From positions 3,410,001 through 3,474,000 of the forward strand of contig CAXXXS010000001.1 of NCBI GenBank assembly GCA_963665085.2: 64,000 nt of DNA, in the 5' to 3' direction. Positions 1 to 8,789 of the stretch are shown here, piece after piece. The notes beneath the pieces were generated by a model. It had not been told where the DNA came from, ran no database searches, and saw only the letters and a list, made by a program, of their open reading frames with translations. This DNA is from G963665085 sp963665085. GTDB taxonomy: Bacteria; Bacteroidota; Bacteroidia; Bacteroidales; JAAAOM01. Position numbers and translations under genes: made by a program. Numbering within the stretch: the stretch's first letter is position 1; every line of letters starts with the position of its first letter.

Positions 1-1801
1 TTCTACAGGTACTTCCACAAACAATATTTCCTGTATATGCATCTTGCCCATGTACAGTTAAACATACTTGGTGTGTTCCAGGCGTTAGTCCCTGCCTAGT
101 TGTCAAAAATCTAGTCTCCCAAGGGTACATACCATCGACTACCCAAGTGTGAACTGCTCCTATTGCCGGCGACTCTGCCGTAAAAGAAATCCAATTACCA
201 TTATTTGGATTTTCAGGTTCAATTTTTATAGCTACAGAAATATTCTCAACACAATTTTCAATTTCTACATATTCCCAGTCTTCACTTCCATTTGTTCCCG
301 TACTAATCCAATCATCATTACCAATAAATTCAGCTTCAGAAAGAGGATCTTCTGAATTTACAAGAGGATCTGTGTAATCAACATCTAATTCTTCTGTCTC
401 TGAATTAGTTACATCTACACAATGAGGTGTGAAAGTCGAATTGTCTATTGAAATTGTTTCTGTATTCTCATAATAAAATACTGGAGATAATTCAGTTATA
501 CTTATAGATCTTTCCTCTGATAGAAGCCCTCCTATCAAAGAATTCCCATCAAGATCCTCTCCTGTAATACTTATATAGTCTTTGATACTACAATAAGATG
601 AATTTCCAACATTATTATATGGGAAAGCAGTTTTTATTATAAGTTGTGAATAGGTTTCAAAATGAATCAATTCTTCATAATCAGGAAAAGAATAAGTAGT
701 ACTAAAAAAATTAGCCTCACTCATAAGTTTACTAAATGTTATCCTGAGTTCTACTTCAAATGCATAACTAACATCATCATCATCATTAATTTTATCTTGA
801 CGAATTAAATAATTATCTGCTAAAACAAAACCACTCCATTTTTTAAGTTCTTTAACTCCGTTTTTTATTTTGTATATCTCTATGCTTTTTACAAATGGTC
901 TAAAATTGGATATCATATAGTTGTAATCAACCGAGGCTTGATAATTTTGATTTGTTTGATTACTATTTAACGAGGTGTAGGAGCGAGTTGTAGGAGAAAA
1001 AGTATGACCATTCAGGGTTGGTGTTACGGTACCACTCCACCCCCCAATCATATAATAACTATAATTTCCTGATTCATCTGTTGTAGTTGAATAATCAAAG
1101 GTATTATGGCTAAATTCTAAGTTAACATTAGCAAGTGGATTATTTGAAGCGTCTGTAATATTTCCATTTATCGTGTACATTGAATAATCTGTATTATTAA
1201 ATAAACGTAAACTGTTGCAAGTAGAAGAATAATTTTCAAAACTTCTGTTTGTTGTACTATTATTTGGATCATTAACTTTGAAATGAGAAGCCTCAGAACC
1301 ATCTGATTCATAACCTGTAATAACAATAAAATGACCTGCAGTAGTTGCACCATCTACATGGGCAATTACAGGATTTCCCCCATCTATTTCAGCTTTTATA
1401 ACACTTAGGTCACATGAGTTTTGTATTGTTTGAAAGTTTAGAGTACTATTGTCATAATTACATGCCTGGGACCAAATTATATTACAGCCTCCAGAATAAC
1501 CTTGATTACTATTTTGTTTAAGATAATTATTAAGTTCATCTGGATTAACTTCAGTTCCATGAGCTCTCAAAACCATACACATACTAGTAAGAGCACATCC
1601 TCGTGAGGCAATTGTACTTGAACAAGTCCCAAGAGTTTCACTACTCCATTCGGAGTTTGTTTGTAAAAGGTGATCAATTACCATAACAGCCTTCAGTTTT
1701 GGAGGGGGGATATAAGTTTCAGGGGTTATAATTATGGCTCCACTTAAATCTTCATAAGTATCAATTTCTTGAGCTTTTGTAGGCAAGAATAGAAATGTTA
1801 T

Positions 1802-3520
1802 GTTTTAATATTCTAAAAAAAAGAAAAAAAATCTCGTTTTTGTTTTTTAAGCAGCAATGTTAAGTTCTTGATACAATGCATACAATCCTTCTTTAATGTG
1901 TTTTTGCGTTATCTCTAATTTATCAAGAGCATTATCGCTTCCAAGAGACTGTTTTGTTAAACTGTCAGACAATAAGGGCGTTAAGAAGTACCTGTTGTGG
2001 GAATAAGCAATATTTATCCACACATAACCTTTCTCTGTAACCCTATAATAATTAGAGTTTTGACGTTTTTCAACCAACCCCCTTGCCTTCAATTTATCCA
2101 TCTGGTAGCGTATTTCTGCAGTTTTAGAGAAATGAACTGAAAGATAACGCATTAACTCCTTTGTACGAAACCATTCTGTTGAAAACCGAGGGTTTGATAA
2201 TATTGCTAATACTGCAATCATTTTGGGGTTTCTTTGGTCGGGTGCAGCTACCCGTTTCCCTTTTTCTGTGTATACCGCATTGGTAAACTCGTTTTCGTAA
2301 TCCCCTAAGAGTGATGCATCTATTTTAGCAATGGCAGTAAAGAAGCGGTTATTGCACCCGAAGCCGTACCAGTAGTAGCCCTTTATTTCAAATATTGGCT
2401 TTTGTAATTTAGCCCCAGGCAACCTGGGGTTATTGATAGTGGTTTCGACCCGGAGCAAATAACCGCCTTTATTGTACATCTTAATGGAATTGCCTTGTAT
2501 CCAGTGCTTGGAACAGGCTTTTTGATAATAGGTTTTATTGGTGCTCTTGCTTTGTTTTCTTTCTCTTTTTAATTCGAACAGTTTGCTTAAACTGTTTGGG
2601 GCTCCAATGCTATGATGCTTCTCAAGGACCTTGTCATACAACCGCTCGAAGTAAGGCTTATTTTTGAAAACTACATTGCTACATACCTCGCATTGGCAGG
2701 TGTACCAATTATGCTTAAGTATTGATGAGCACGTAGAACGTTCGCCTTTATCAAAGCGGAACCATTTGTCCATCCAGTAGCTTATGCGTTTGTCTATAAT
2801 GCTGCCCTTAAAACCTTTAATTAAGTTTTCTACATAGGCTTCATCGTCTATTTTTAGAAAGGCATTGTCCTGCATTTTGTATCCAATCCCTTTTTTGTCC
2901 AGTTGCCTACGTAAGTACCAATGCCCATTACAATAAAATTGGCAATGAAATGGTAAGCCTGATGATATCTTCAAACAACAAAACCCCAATTCCGAATCGT
3001 TTATATAGATGTAGTGTTGTGTTACTTGCTTCTTCATCCAGAACATTTTGGTAAAAAGAGAACCCTTTTTTGTTGTAAGTTGTTTGTTCCAATAACAACT
3101 CATAAACTCCAATGACTTGATAATGCAAACCACTCCCAGTTTTTTTTGGTTGAAATAATACTCTTCTACATAGGATTGCATTTCCATTTCTTTGCCACCA
3201 TGGTTATCCCGCCATAAAATCGGCACATCAAATTTTACTGCCAGTTTCTTTATATGGCTATTTAATTGGTCTGAAAAAAGTTTAAATATTCCATTGGTGT
3301 GTTTTGAAAAACCTAAATTACGAAGTAGGGTAATGACACTTGCCGGACGGAACATACTTCGAATATAACCGCGTACTATTATACGGTCGAAAAAACTATA
3401 ACTGAAATTTATATGGCTAGAAAAATCGGATGTGAATTTATTTTGTAATAACACTGTTTGCCTTTTTTGCATAAAGGTAAAAATATAACTCTTAGGCCAA
3501 CCATGAGACCTTTAGGTCGC
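1802..3520 (-). mobile_element. Unclassified insertion sequence, copy 1 (1,719 bp)
   Basis: The boundaries come from comparison with the copy at 25020-26738. Both copies are 1,719 bp, begin gttttaatattct on the plus strand and end ggtcgc. I found one difference, at 2606, and it is synonymous. Both are flanked by TAT on each side, which is either a 3-bp target duplication or part of the element. There are no visible terminal inverted repeats. The end next to the gene start carries a small hairpin (gacct-tt-aggtc, 3509-3520). The single gene fills almost the whole element. The insertion splits the signal-peptide codons of the C39-like gene. I cannot place it in an IS family. Confidence 0.8.
1847..3472 (-). 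CDS. Putative transposase/mobility protein of the unclassified IS (541 aa)
   Basis: This is the only gene in a repeated 1.7-kb element, so its role in mobility is inferred from context. It starts with 'INFSYSFFDRIIVRGYIR', which resembles an uncharacterised family I recall as repeated ORFs with an 'FDR..v.G..R' N-terminus in many bacteria. A possible zinc site (C-x-C-x2-C, 'CQCEVCSNV') sits near residue 255. The C-terminal third (about residues 425-500) looks like a winged helix: 'WFRTKELMRYLS' ... 'YQMDKLKARGLVEKR'. I see no clear DDE, HUH or serine/tyrosine recombinase signature. The gene starts 48 bp from the element end, so it must rely on a promoter in that short leader or on the host. 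An identical protein is encoded at 25065-26690. Confidence 0.6.
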   Translation of the reverse strand: MQKRQTVLLQNKFTSDFSSHINFSYSFFDRIIVRGYIRSMFRPASVITLLRNLGFSKHTNGIFKLFSDQLNSHIKKLAVKFDVPILWRDNHGGKEMEMQSYVEEYYFNQKKLGVVCIIKSLEFMSCYWNKQLTTKKGSLFTKMFWMKKQVTQHYIYINDSELGFCCLKISSGLPFHCQFYCNGHWYLRRQLDKKGIGYKMQDNAFLKIDDEAYVENLIKGFKGSIIDKRISYWMDKWFRFDKGERSTCSSILKHNWYTCQCEVCSNVVFKNKPYFERLYDKVLEKHHSIGAPNSLSKLFELKRERKQSKSTNKTYYQKACSKHWIQGNSIKMYNKGGYLLRVETTINNPRLPGAKLQKPIFEIKGYYWYGFGCNNRFFTAIAKIDASLLGDYENEFTNAVYTEKGKRVAAPDQRNPKMIAVLAILSNPRFSTEWFRTKELMRYLSVHFSKTAEIRYQMDKLKARGLVEKRQNSNYYRVTEKGYVWINIAYSHNRYFLTPLLSDSLTKQSLGSDNALDKLEITQKHIKEGLYALYQELNIAA

Positions 3521-3555
3521 TATTAATAATGATAGTAAGATTTTTTTCATAGGTT

Positions 3556-4500
3556 TCACTCATTAATTTTAATAATATTTAATACTAATTTGGCTTTATC
3601 ACTTACAATTTTTTCGCTATCATCCTTCAATTCTAATATTAACTCGACAGATTGGTTGGTGTTTATGTACGCAAGACCAACTAAGGAAATAACACGTATA
3701 TATTTATTTTTATGTTTTATTAAATCACTTAAAATTGAATATGATAGTTTACTTTCTCCTAACTGAGCTAATGCAAGGGAAGAACATGCCTTATAGTAAG
3801 CCTCATTTTCGAATGATGCATTACTTTCTTTTGAAATTCGCTTTAATTTTTTAATTGATTCATCACTTTCTAAATCCCTAAATCCTTGAATACAATCAAA
3901 TTGGTCACTTCCAGATCCACAGTTCCATATCTCTTCAAGAGCTTTACAACTGTATTCACTTTCCTTTAGTTTAACAAGAGCTAATGCAGCTGCTTTTTTA
4001 ATTTTTCTGTTTTTTAATTTTGTTGCTTCAATTAAAACTACAATAGAAGATCTTGAATTGAGATTTCCAAGAGATTCAGCACATTTTATTTTAGTTCCAC
4101 TTGACAAATCCGAAAGGAGCAATCTCTCTAATAAAGCTATTTGCATTGTGCTTTTTACCATCCCTAAAGTGTCTAAGTATTTCCATTTCTGAAATTTAGG
4201 CAAATCATCATATATGTTGATTATGCTATCTAATTTTTTATTGTCCATATGAATTTGCTTTTCTTCGATACGTTCTCTTTCTTTTTTTCTAACTTCTTCT
4301 ATTGAAAATTTATTAATTATAGTATCCTGTAACCACAAACTTTTTGCATAACGAAAAAAAGGAGGTTCATATGTTTCTTGAGTCCAATAATGTCCCTCAT
4401 AGTTTTCATACGGACTAATCTTTGGCTCCTGAGAATATAATTTTATTTGATGAAATATGGCTACTGTCAATATTGTCAAAAAGTATTTTAAATAATCCAT
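3556..4500 (-). CDS. Secreted HEAT-repeat protein, 314 aa
   Basis: The N-terminus is hydrophobic ('YFLTILTVAIFHQIKLYS'), a probable signal peptide or anchor. Residues about 115-314 form helical repeats typical of HEAT/PBS-lyase proteins: 'ALLERLLLSDLSSGTKIKCAESLG', 'SIVVLIEATKLKNRKIKKAAALALVKL' and 'YIRVISLVGLAYI'. Such proteins usually mediate protein-protein contacts, and no catalytic motif is visible. It is the first gene of its cassette, about 140 bp from the cassette start, and is followed after 5 bp by the C39-like peptidase gene. The pair may form a secreted protease and partner, but that is inference. The substrate is unknown. Confidence 0.6.
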   Translation of the reverse strand: MDYLKYFLTILTVAIFHQIKLYSQEPKISPYENYEGHYWTQETYEPPFFRYAKSLWLQDTIINKFSIEEVRKKERERIEEKQIHMDNKKLDSIINIYDDLPKFQKWKYLDTLGMVKSTMQIALLERLLLSDLSSGTKIKCAESLGNLNSRSSIVVLIEATKLKNRKIKKAAALALVKLKESEYSCKALEEIWNCGSGSDQFDCIQGFRDLESDESIKKLKRISKESNASFENEAYYKACSSLALAQLGESKLSYSILSDLIKHKNKYIRVISLVGLAYINTNQSVELILELKDDSEKIVSDKAKLVLNIIKINE

Positions 4501-4638
4501 GTAATTATATTATCAATATTTAATTAGCTTCGTTACTTTTTTTCTAATTCTTTTATCTTTTCTCCAGTTCTAATAACATACTGAGTTTTTCATTCTATTT
4601 ATTAGTTGATGCTACGTACTGTCGTTTATAGCAATTTT

Positions 4639-4771
4639 TTATAACGTTTTGCCAATATGGGTAGGCGTGGATTTCGGAGCTCGTTCGTATCCACCGTGGA
4701 AAACACTGAAACGGAGACAGGATGATGAATGCAATCACCATCCCCACGCTTACCTATATTGACTGTTAGCT
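4639..4771 (-). other. attC-like integron recombination site (133 bp)
   Basis: An imperfect palindrome. The outer arms gccaatatgggtaggcgtgg (4651-4670) and ccccacgcttacctatatt (4742-4760) pair over about 20 bp. They are bounded by the core motifs AAC (4643-4645) and GTTAGCT (4765-4771). Read on the minus strand, GTTAGCT is AGCTAAC, the complement of the first bases of the cassette that ends here (its start lies at 5839-5845). That self-complementarity is the hallmark of a cassette. It follows directly after the stop of the 4779-5795 gene. Confidence 0.75.
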
Positions 4772-4778
4772 TTAGTTG

Positions 4779-5795
4779 CTATTTCACCAAATTCATTAAT
4801 TCATTAATTTGTTTTTCTAATTTATCAATTTTTTTTTCTTGTTCAATTGTGTATAATGTTAGCTCTTCAATCTTTTGTAGAAGTTTAGAATTCATCTCAC
4901 CAATATTAATTCCTTCTTTCTCTACTTTGTTAGCTGAAGGAATATTTGGTAGGTGATTGTTTTCAGCTATATAGTATTCTAAGTCATACAATGAAATTAA
5001 ATTGTAGTTTTTATCAAATACAAAATCTGCCCAATTTGATTTTAGCATTACTTTAACCTCCTCAGTCATTATTCTACCTGCAACATATAATTTTGAATCT
5101 CCAGGCATTTCATTAACAGAAACTCCAATACCAATTTTACCATCAGTCCCAATTGTCATTCTCGGACTAAATACTCCATTGTTGTCGACATTTCCAAGTT
5201 GTAGATATCTGTCCCATGAATCAATGCTTGATTTGAATTTTATAGCTCCTCCAGCATATTTAGTCTTAAATAACGTTTCATCATGAGTCGTTTGTTTACC
5301 AATAATAAAGTTACCATCGGTCTGGACTGAGAATGTAGGATAATAAGTGTCATTGTTGTCCACATAACCAAGTTGCAAGTATCTGTCCCAAGAATCATTA
5401 CTTGATTTAAATTTAATAGCACCTCCAAAATATTTTGTTTTAAGAATAGTTTCATCATGAGTTGTTTGTCTACCAATAATAAAACTACCATCAGTTTGAA
5501 CAGACAATGAAGGATAGAATGTACCATTATTATCAACATTTCCTAATTGTAAATACCTATCCCATGAATCTGAACTTGATTTAAATCTCAAGGCTCCTCC
5601 AAAATATTGCGTTTTTATTAATGTTATCGACTGATTGTGTCCTAAAGTTAAATCACCATTATCGACATGGAATATTGAATTTGGTTGAGTCGTTCCAATT
5701 CCAATTGAATTTGAAGTTGACCAAGAAGTATTGCTCTGTCCATAACTTAAATAAATTATTGTTAATAAAAGCAAAGTTAAAATTTGTTTTTTCAT
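4779..5795 (-). CDS. Secreted fibre-like repeat protein with C-terminal coiled coil, 338 aa
   Basis: A clear signal peptide (MKKQILTLLLLTIIYLSYGQ) is followed by 'NSIGIGTTQPNSIFHVD', common at the start of Bacteroidota tail-fibre-like surface proteins. Four related beta-strand blocks of about 58 residues follow ('SWDRYLQLGNVDNNG', 'SVQTDGSFIIG', 'THDETILKTKY'). The last 110 residues have 'DYNLISLYDLEYYI'-like and 'HLPNIPSANKVEKEG' segments and a heptad-rich coiled coil (about 300-338). This resembles the trimerising C-terminal module of Bacteroidota fibre proteins related to S74 chaperones. It is the single gene of a classical cassette: 43 bp from cassette start to ATG, and the stop 8 bp before the attC. 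The role in adhesion or at the surface is inferred. Confidence 0.65.
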   Translation of the reverse strand: MKKQILTLLLLTIIYLSYGQSNTSWSTSNSIGIGTTQPNSIFHVDNGDLTLGHNQSITLIKTQYFGGALRFKSSSDSWDRYLQLGNVDNNGTFYPSLSVQTDGSFIIGRQTTHDETILKTKYFGGAIKFKSSNDSWDRYLQLGYVDNNDTYYPTFSVQTDGNFIIGKQTTHDETLFKTKYAGGAIKFKSSIDSWDRYLQLGNVDNNGVFSPRMTIGTDGKIGIGVSVNEMPGDSKLYVAGRIMTEEVKVMLKSNWADFVFDKNYNLISLYDLEYYIAENNHLPNIPSANKVEKEGINIGEMNSKLLQKIEELTLYTIEQEKKIDKLEKQINELMNLVK

Positions 5796-5838
5796 TTTTT
5801 AAAGTTTATATGTGAATACTATCGTGTCCTGCAATTAA

Positions 5839-5938
5839 AGCTAACGATCCGCGTATATATGCCGTTGCGCTTGTCACAAATATAGTTATTTAAACAACCA
5901 ATGCTCAAGCGCAATGACATATGATACGCTGTTGTAAG
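5839..5938 (-). other. attC-like site (100 bp), identical in its body to the one at 8268-8368
   Basis: A stem of about 23 bp is formed by gcgtatatatgccgttgcg (from 5851) and cgcaatgacatatgatacgc (5910-5929). One arm has one extra base, as the L'' arm of real attC sites does. This sets the reading direction of the array as minus. Core motifs are AAC/GTTAGCT at 5839-5845 and GTTGTAAG at 5931-5938. Confidence 0.75.
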
Positions 5939-6359
5939 AAGTTGATTCCGTGTGATGGCCTTCTAAGTGCGATGGCTTTTTCCCAAAATCAACGTAGGTG
6001 GTGGTCGCTTTACCTTTAACTATCTGTTTATCGGTCAATTTATGTATTTTTTATTTTCTATATATTGGTATATGGGAATGTCAAAAATACTGTTGGGACA
6101 GGACTTTTAAGTGGTTCCTTCCCTCTTTAAGGGAAAAAAATCGTTGGAAAGTGACTTGATTTTCTCAAAAAAATCCTGTAACTTACCAACCGTAAAGTTT
6201 TTAAACGTCTCACGTTTTGAAAGCGAGCTTTCACACGGTATCACCGAAAAAACTTTCCCCTGGTAAAATTCTCATTTTATCATTTTTTTCCCTTAAAGAG
6301 GGAAGGGCTTTTTTTGTCCCAAAATTGACCGTAAACACTGGCCAATGCGACCCCAATTT
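5939..6359 (-). other. Body of non-coding cassette, copy 1
   Basis: About 420 bp between two attC sites without a convincing gene. The longest frame runs through the neighbouring attC. With attC 5839-5938 it forms a cassette of about 520 bp that recurs at 8268-8789. The cassette start GTTGTAAG (minus strand, 6360-6367) matches the CTTACAAC that opens its own attC, so it is a true cassette. It contains a large inverted repeat (separate entry). Confidence 0.7.
6117..6306. repeat. 190-bp segment bounded by perfect 24-bp inverted repeats
   Basis: Bases 6117-6140 (starting ccttccctctttaaggg) are the exact reverse complement of 6283-6306, with 142 bp between the arms. The same structure is at 8547-8570 and 8713-8736. 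It could be a miniature inverted-repeat element captured in the cassette, or a long RNA hairpin. I see no clear target duplication at its ends. Confidence 0.7.
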
Positions 6360-6491
6360 CTTACAACGGTAAGTATATGCAAAGTAGGCGATTGCGGGCT
6401 TCAAACCTATCAAACCGTTGAGATGTTGAAGCGGGTTACAACCGTTCAATTTACAACTGTCTCGCCTATTTTGTATATACATTGTTGGCGG
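6360..6491 (-). other. attC-like site (132 bp); carries an unoccupied copy of the element's att core
   Basis: Outer arms gtatatgcaaagtaggcga (6373-6391) and tcgcctattttgtatatac (6462-6480) pair. Core motifs are CTTACAAC (6360-6367) and GTTGGCGG (6484-6491), the latter matching the complement CCGCCAAC at 8268-8275, so the 6.5-8.3 kb operon is one cassette. It contains cctattttgtata (6465-6477), the 13-bp core at which the large element is inserted in the sister attC at 8790. Confidence 0.75.
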
Positions 6492-6508
6492 TAGTATATT
6501 ATTTCTGT

Positions 6509-6970
6509 TCAATATACACCTTTTATAACAAAAAATGAACCTCTAATTGTCCCTGCCAACTTGGATTTTTGTCTGGCAAATTTAAATTTTGCTAATTCTT
6601 TTGGAACTTCCATTCCATCAGACAGTTTAAACCCAACAGCCCGTTTGTCGGTATTATCTATTGTGTATGGAATATTGATTGCTAGTCCGCTCTCGTAAAA
6701 TACGAAAACCCATTTCATATTATCAATTTGTAAACTGGCTGTCTCCAAGGGTTTGGACGCAATCTCAATGCCACGTTCTTTCTTTAAAATATTGCTTACC
6801 CAAAGCAATATATCCTGAGTTTCGGTTGCTGGTGAAACCATAAAATCAAGATTGTATTTATTCTTAAAATACCTTGCTTCATTGGCTCTTAAACCTGCAA
6901 GCGTTTGGGCAAAAGGCGATGATTCTAAGCCTGATAAAGATACATTTTGAAAATCAACTTTATTTGGCAT
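6509..6970 (-). CDS. Uncharacterised 153-aa protein, last gene of the ArsR cassette operon
   Basis: I do not recognise a family with confidence. The protein is soluble, with mixed alpha/beta content and no signal peptide. 'NMKWVFVFYESGLAINIPYTI' and 'LAGTIRGSFFVIKGVY' look like beta strands. Two polar segments are rich in Lys. It starts 4 bp after the DoxX-like gene and ends 17 bp before the attC, so it is the final gene of the four-gene cassette. Its role is presumably linked to the ArsR/SRPBCC/DoxX set. Confidence 0.5.
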   Translation of the reverse strand: MPNKVDFQNVSLSGLESSPFAQTLAGLRANEARYFKNKYNLDFMVSPATETQDILLWVSNILKKERGIEIASKPLETASLQIDNMKWVFVFYESGLAINIPYTIDNTDKRAVGFKLSDGMEVPKELAKFKFARQKSKLAGTIRGSFFVIKGVY

Positions 6971-6974
6971 GGCA

Positions 6975-7364
6975 TTATACTTTTATATTGTTATTGATTT
7001 TTCTTTCATTAGGTCTAAAAAGCCAAGAAAGAACGATGAATAAAATTTGGAATGATGGGCCAGCTATTGATTTAGCAGCGAAATCACCAATAGAAATGTG
7101 CGAAATAAGTGCCCCGGTCATAGCAAAAAGAAAACCAGCATATGCCCATTCTTTTAGTAGTGGAAATCGAGGTATTAATATTGCAATTACACCAAGTATT
7201 TTCCAAATACCAAGAATTGTCAGGAGATATACCGGATATCCCAGTGCGGTAACTAAGTCGACCCAATCTTTTGAATGGATAACCGAAAAGATACCGCTTT
7301 GCAACATACCAATTGCCAAAAGGCTTGTGGCAATCCAATAAATAATTTTATTGCTCTTTTTCAT
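6975..7364 (-). CDS. DoxX-like small membrane protein, 129 aa
   Basis: Four hydrophobic helices are evident: 'IIYWIATSLLAIGMLQSGI', 'LGYPVYLLTILGIWKILGVIAIL', 'WAYAGFLFAMTGALISHI' and 'SFQILFIVLSWLF'. The order, length and 'PVYLLTILGIWKILGVIAIL' segment fit the DoxX-like family of Bacteroidota inner-membrane proteins. The family is often found beside SRPBCC and ArsR genes, as here. It follows the SRPBCC gene by 6 bp. The biochemical function of this DoxX branch is not established. Confidence 0.7.
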   Translation of the reverse strand: MKKSNKIIYWIATSLLAIGMLQSGIFSVIHSKDWVDLVTALGYPVYLLTILGIWKILGVIAILIPRFPLLKEWAYAGFLFAMTGALISHISIGDFAAKSIAGPSFQILFIVLSWLFRPNERKINNNIKV

Positions 7365-7370
7365 ATCGCT

Positions 7371-7835
7371 TTAATTTAAATTGTTTACTATTTCTTGTAA
7401 TCTATTATGTGCCATATTGATACCAAATTCAAACGGCATCTTTAAATGTTCATCCCGATGTGCCGGAGACTGATAAATTGAATGTATTTTAAGTCTGCAT
7501 GTATTTTCGGTAAGTTTCTCGAATTCCAAAAATTCAATCTGTACTCCGAAAGGTTTGTCTTCAAATTCAAATGTTCTTGTAATTTTCTGATTTAAAGCAA
7601 ACTCGTGAATTGTTCCGTTAAACCTTAGTTTATTTCCTTTAGGGTCTGTTGTTTCAAAAAAATAACCACCATGTTTCTTATTTTCAAGCTTCAACACTTT
7701 TGTTCCCATCCACTGTTCAATTATTTCAGGTATCATGTAGGCTTTAAAAAGCAACTCTAATGGCAAATCAAAATCTCTTAAAATTCGCAAATCTTGTTTG
7801 CCTTCTTCCGCAATAACTTTAGTTTTATGTTCCAT
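7371..7835 (-). CDS. SRPBCC/AHSA1-like protein, 154 aa
   Basis: The sequence has the pattern of the AHSA1/START-like (SRPBCC) fold: 'LRILRDFDLPLELLFKAYMIPEIIEQWMG', 'GGYFFETTDPKGNKLRFNG' and 'ITRTFEFEDKPFGVQIEFLEFE'. Such proteins form a hydrophobic ligand pocket. I place the start at the ATG at 7835, just after the ArsR stop. A GTG at 7841 would overlap that stop. In Bacteroidota these genes commonly follow an ArsR regulator and precede DoxX, as here. The ligand is unknown. Confidence 0.75.
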   Translation of the reverse strand: MEHKTKVIAEEGKQDLRILRDFDLPLELLFKAYMIPEIIEQWMGTKVLKLENKKHGGYFFETTDPKGNKLRFNGTIHEFALNQKITRTFEFEDKPFGVQIEFLEFEKLTENTCRLKIHSIYQSPAHRDEHLKMPFEFGINMAHNRLQEIVNNLN

Positions 7836-7837
7836 AA

Positions 7838-8155
7838 TCACGAATTTTGATTTTTCATTATACTTTCCAATCTGTTAAATCTATCGTCCCACATTTGACG
7901 GAATGGTTCAATAAAATCGGCAATTTCTTTCATTTTCTGTGGATTGAAATGATAATATATTTCTCGTCCTTGTTGCTCTTGCTTTAACAACTCGCATTCG
8001 GTAAGTATTTGCAAATGTTTTGAAACTGTGGGTCTTGCCGTGTCAAAATTTGATGCAATCGCTCCAGCCGTCATTGATTGAGAAGCTAATAAAAGAAGTA
8101 TTGCCCTTCGTGTTGGGTCTGCAATTGCTTGAAATACGTCTCGTCTTAAATTCAT
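7838..8155 (-). CDS. ArsR-family winged-helix repressor, 105 aa
   Basis: The N-terminus 'VFQAIADPTRRAILLLLASQSMTAGAIA' and 'RPTVSKHLQILTECELLKQEQQGREIYYHF' give a full ArsR winged helix with recognition helix and wing. No Cys pair for metal sensing is visible, so this belongs to the non-metal ArsR branch that partners SRPBCC proteins. It is the first gene of a four-gene cassette and almost certainly autoregulates through the repeated palindrome just upstream (8160-8201). Confidence 0.85.
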   Translation of the reverse strand: MNLRRDVFQAIADPTRRAILLLLASQSMTAGAIASNFDTARPTVSKHLQILTECELLKQEQQGREIYYHFNPQKMKEIADFIEPFRQMWDDRFNRLESIMKNQNS

Positions 8156-8215
8156 AATGTAGTTATTTGACTACAAATATAAATGAAGTCATTTGACTAC
8201 ACAATAGATTCGTAA
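8156..8215 (-). promoter_or_regulatory. Promoter and two-site operator of the ArsR cassette operon
   Basis: On the minus strand the -7 element TATATTTG (plus 8174-8181) matches the Bacteroidota consensus TAnnTTTG, with TTGTG about 20 bp upstream. Two near-identical sites, agttatttgactaca (8161-8175) and agtcatttgactaca (8187-8201), flank it. Each has an AGTCA/TGACT-type dyad, placed to block polymerase when the ArsR protein binds. The cassette thus carries its own promoter. Confidence 0.65.
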
Positions 8216-8267
8216 AATTTTTTAAATATTTTAAATTCTAATGTTTGCAGGATGTTTTTTTATATTA

Positions 8268-8368
8268 CCGCCAACGATCCGCGTATATATGCCGTTGCGC
8301 TTGTCACAAATATAGTTATTTAAACAACCAATGCTCAAGCGCAATGACATATGATACGCTGTTGTAAG
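8268..8368 (-). other. attC-like site (101 bp), duplicate of 5839-5938
   Basis: Identical in its body to attC 5839-5938; only the outermost core bases differ (CCGCCAAC at 8268-8275 instead of AGCTAAC), as expected because these belong to the neighbouring cassette. GTTGTAAG lies at 8361-8368. Confidence 0.75.
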
Positions 8369-8789
8369 AAGTTGATTCCGTGTGATGGCCTTCTAAGTGC
8401 GATGGCTTTTTCCCAAAATCAACGTAGGTGGTGGTCGCTTTACCTTTAACTATCTGTTTATCGGTCAATTTATGTATTTTTTATTTTCTATATATTGGTA
8501 TATGGGAATGTCAAAAATACTGTTGGGACAGGACTTTTAAGTGGTTCCTTCCCTCTTTAAGGGAAAAAAATCGTTGGAAAGTGACTTGATTTTCTCAAAA
8601 AAATCCTGTAACTTACCAACCGTAAAGTTTTTAAACGTCTCACGTTTTGAAAGCGAGCTTTCACACGGTATCACCGAAAAAACTTTCCCCTGGTAAAATT
8701 CTCATTTTATCATTTTTTTCCCTTAAAGAGGGAAGGGCTTTTTTTGTCCCAAAATTGACCGTAAACACTGGCCAATGCGACCCCAATTT
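8369..8789 (-). other. Body of non-coding cassette, copy 2
   Basis: The same sequence as 5939-6359, at a constant offset of 2,430 bp, with the same inverted repeat at 8547-8736. No gene is supported. The attC preceding it in array order is the one occupied by the virus-like element. Confidence 0.7.

Larger units (their letters stand above)
1..3550 (-). pseudogene. Secreted C39-like cysteine peptidase with Ig/PKD-type domains, broken by an IS and cut by the window edge
   Basis: The reading frame starts at 3550 with a signal peptide (MKKILLSLLI), is interrupted at 3520/1802 by an insertion sequence, and resumes at 1801 with TFLFLPTKAQ. It then stays open to base 1, giving about 610 residues without a stop. 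After the signal peptide comes a papain-like C39-type domain. The Cys is in a 'SRGCALTSMCMVLRAHG' context and a later His is in 'GHFIVITGY', which fits the Cys-His arrangement of C39/C39-like proteases. Next are a carboxypeptidase-regulatory-like segment ('GNITDASNNPLANVNL') and a PKD-like segment near the edge. Without the IS the frame joins exactly, so the gene was intact before insertion. It lies 5 bp downstream of the HEAT-repeat gene and was probably co-transcribed with it in one cassette. The signal peptide is now severed, so export is probably lost. Confidence 0.7.

Noticed and set aside
6231..6512. 93-aa minus-strand frame through the non-coding cassette (and its 99-aa counterpart at 8661-8960)
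   Set aside because: It runs across the attC and differs at its start between the two copies; no ribosome site or family.
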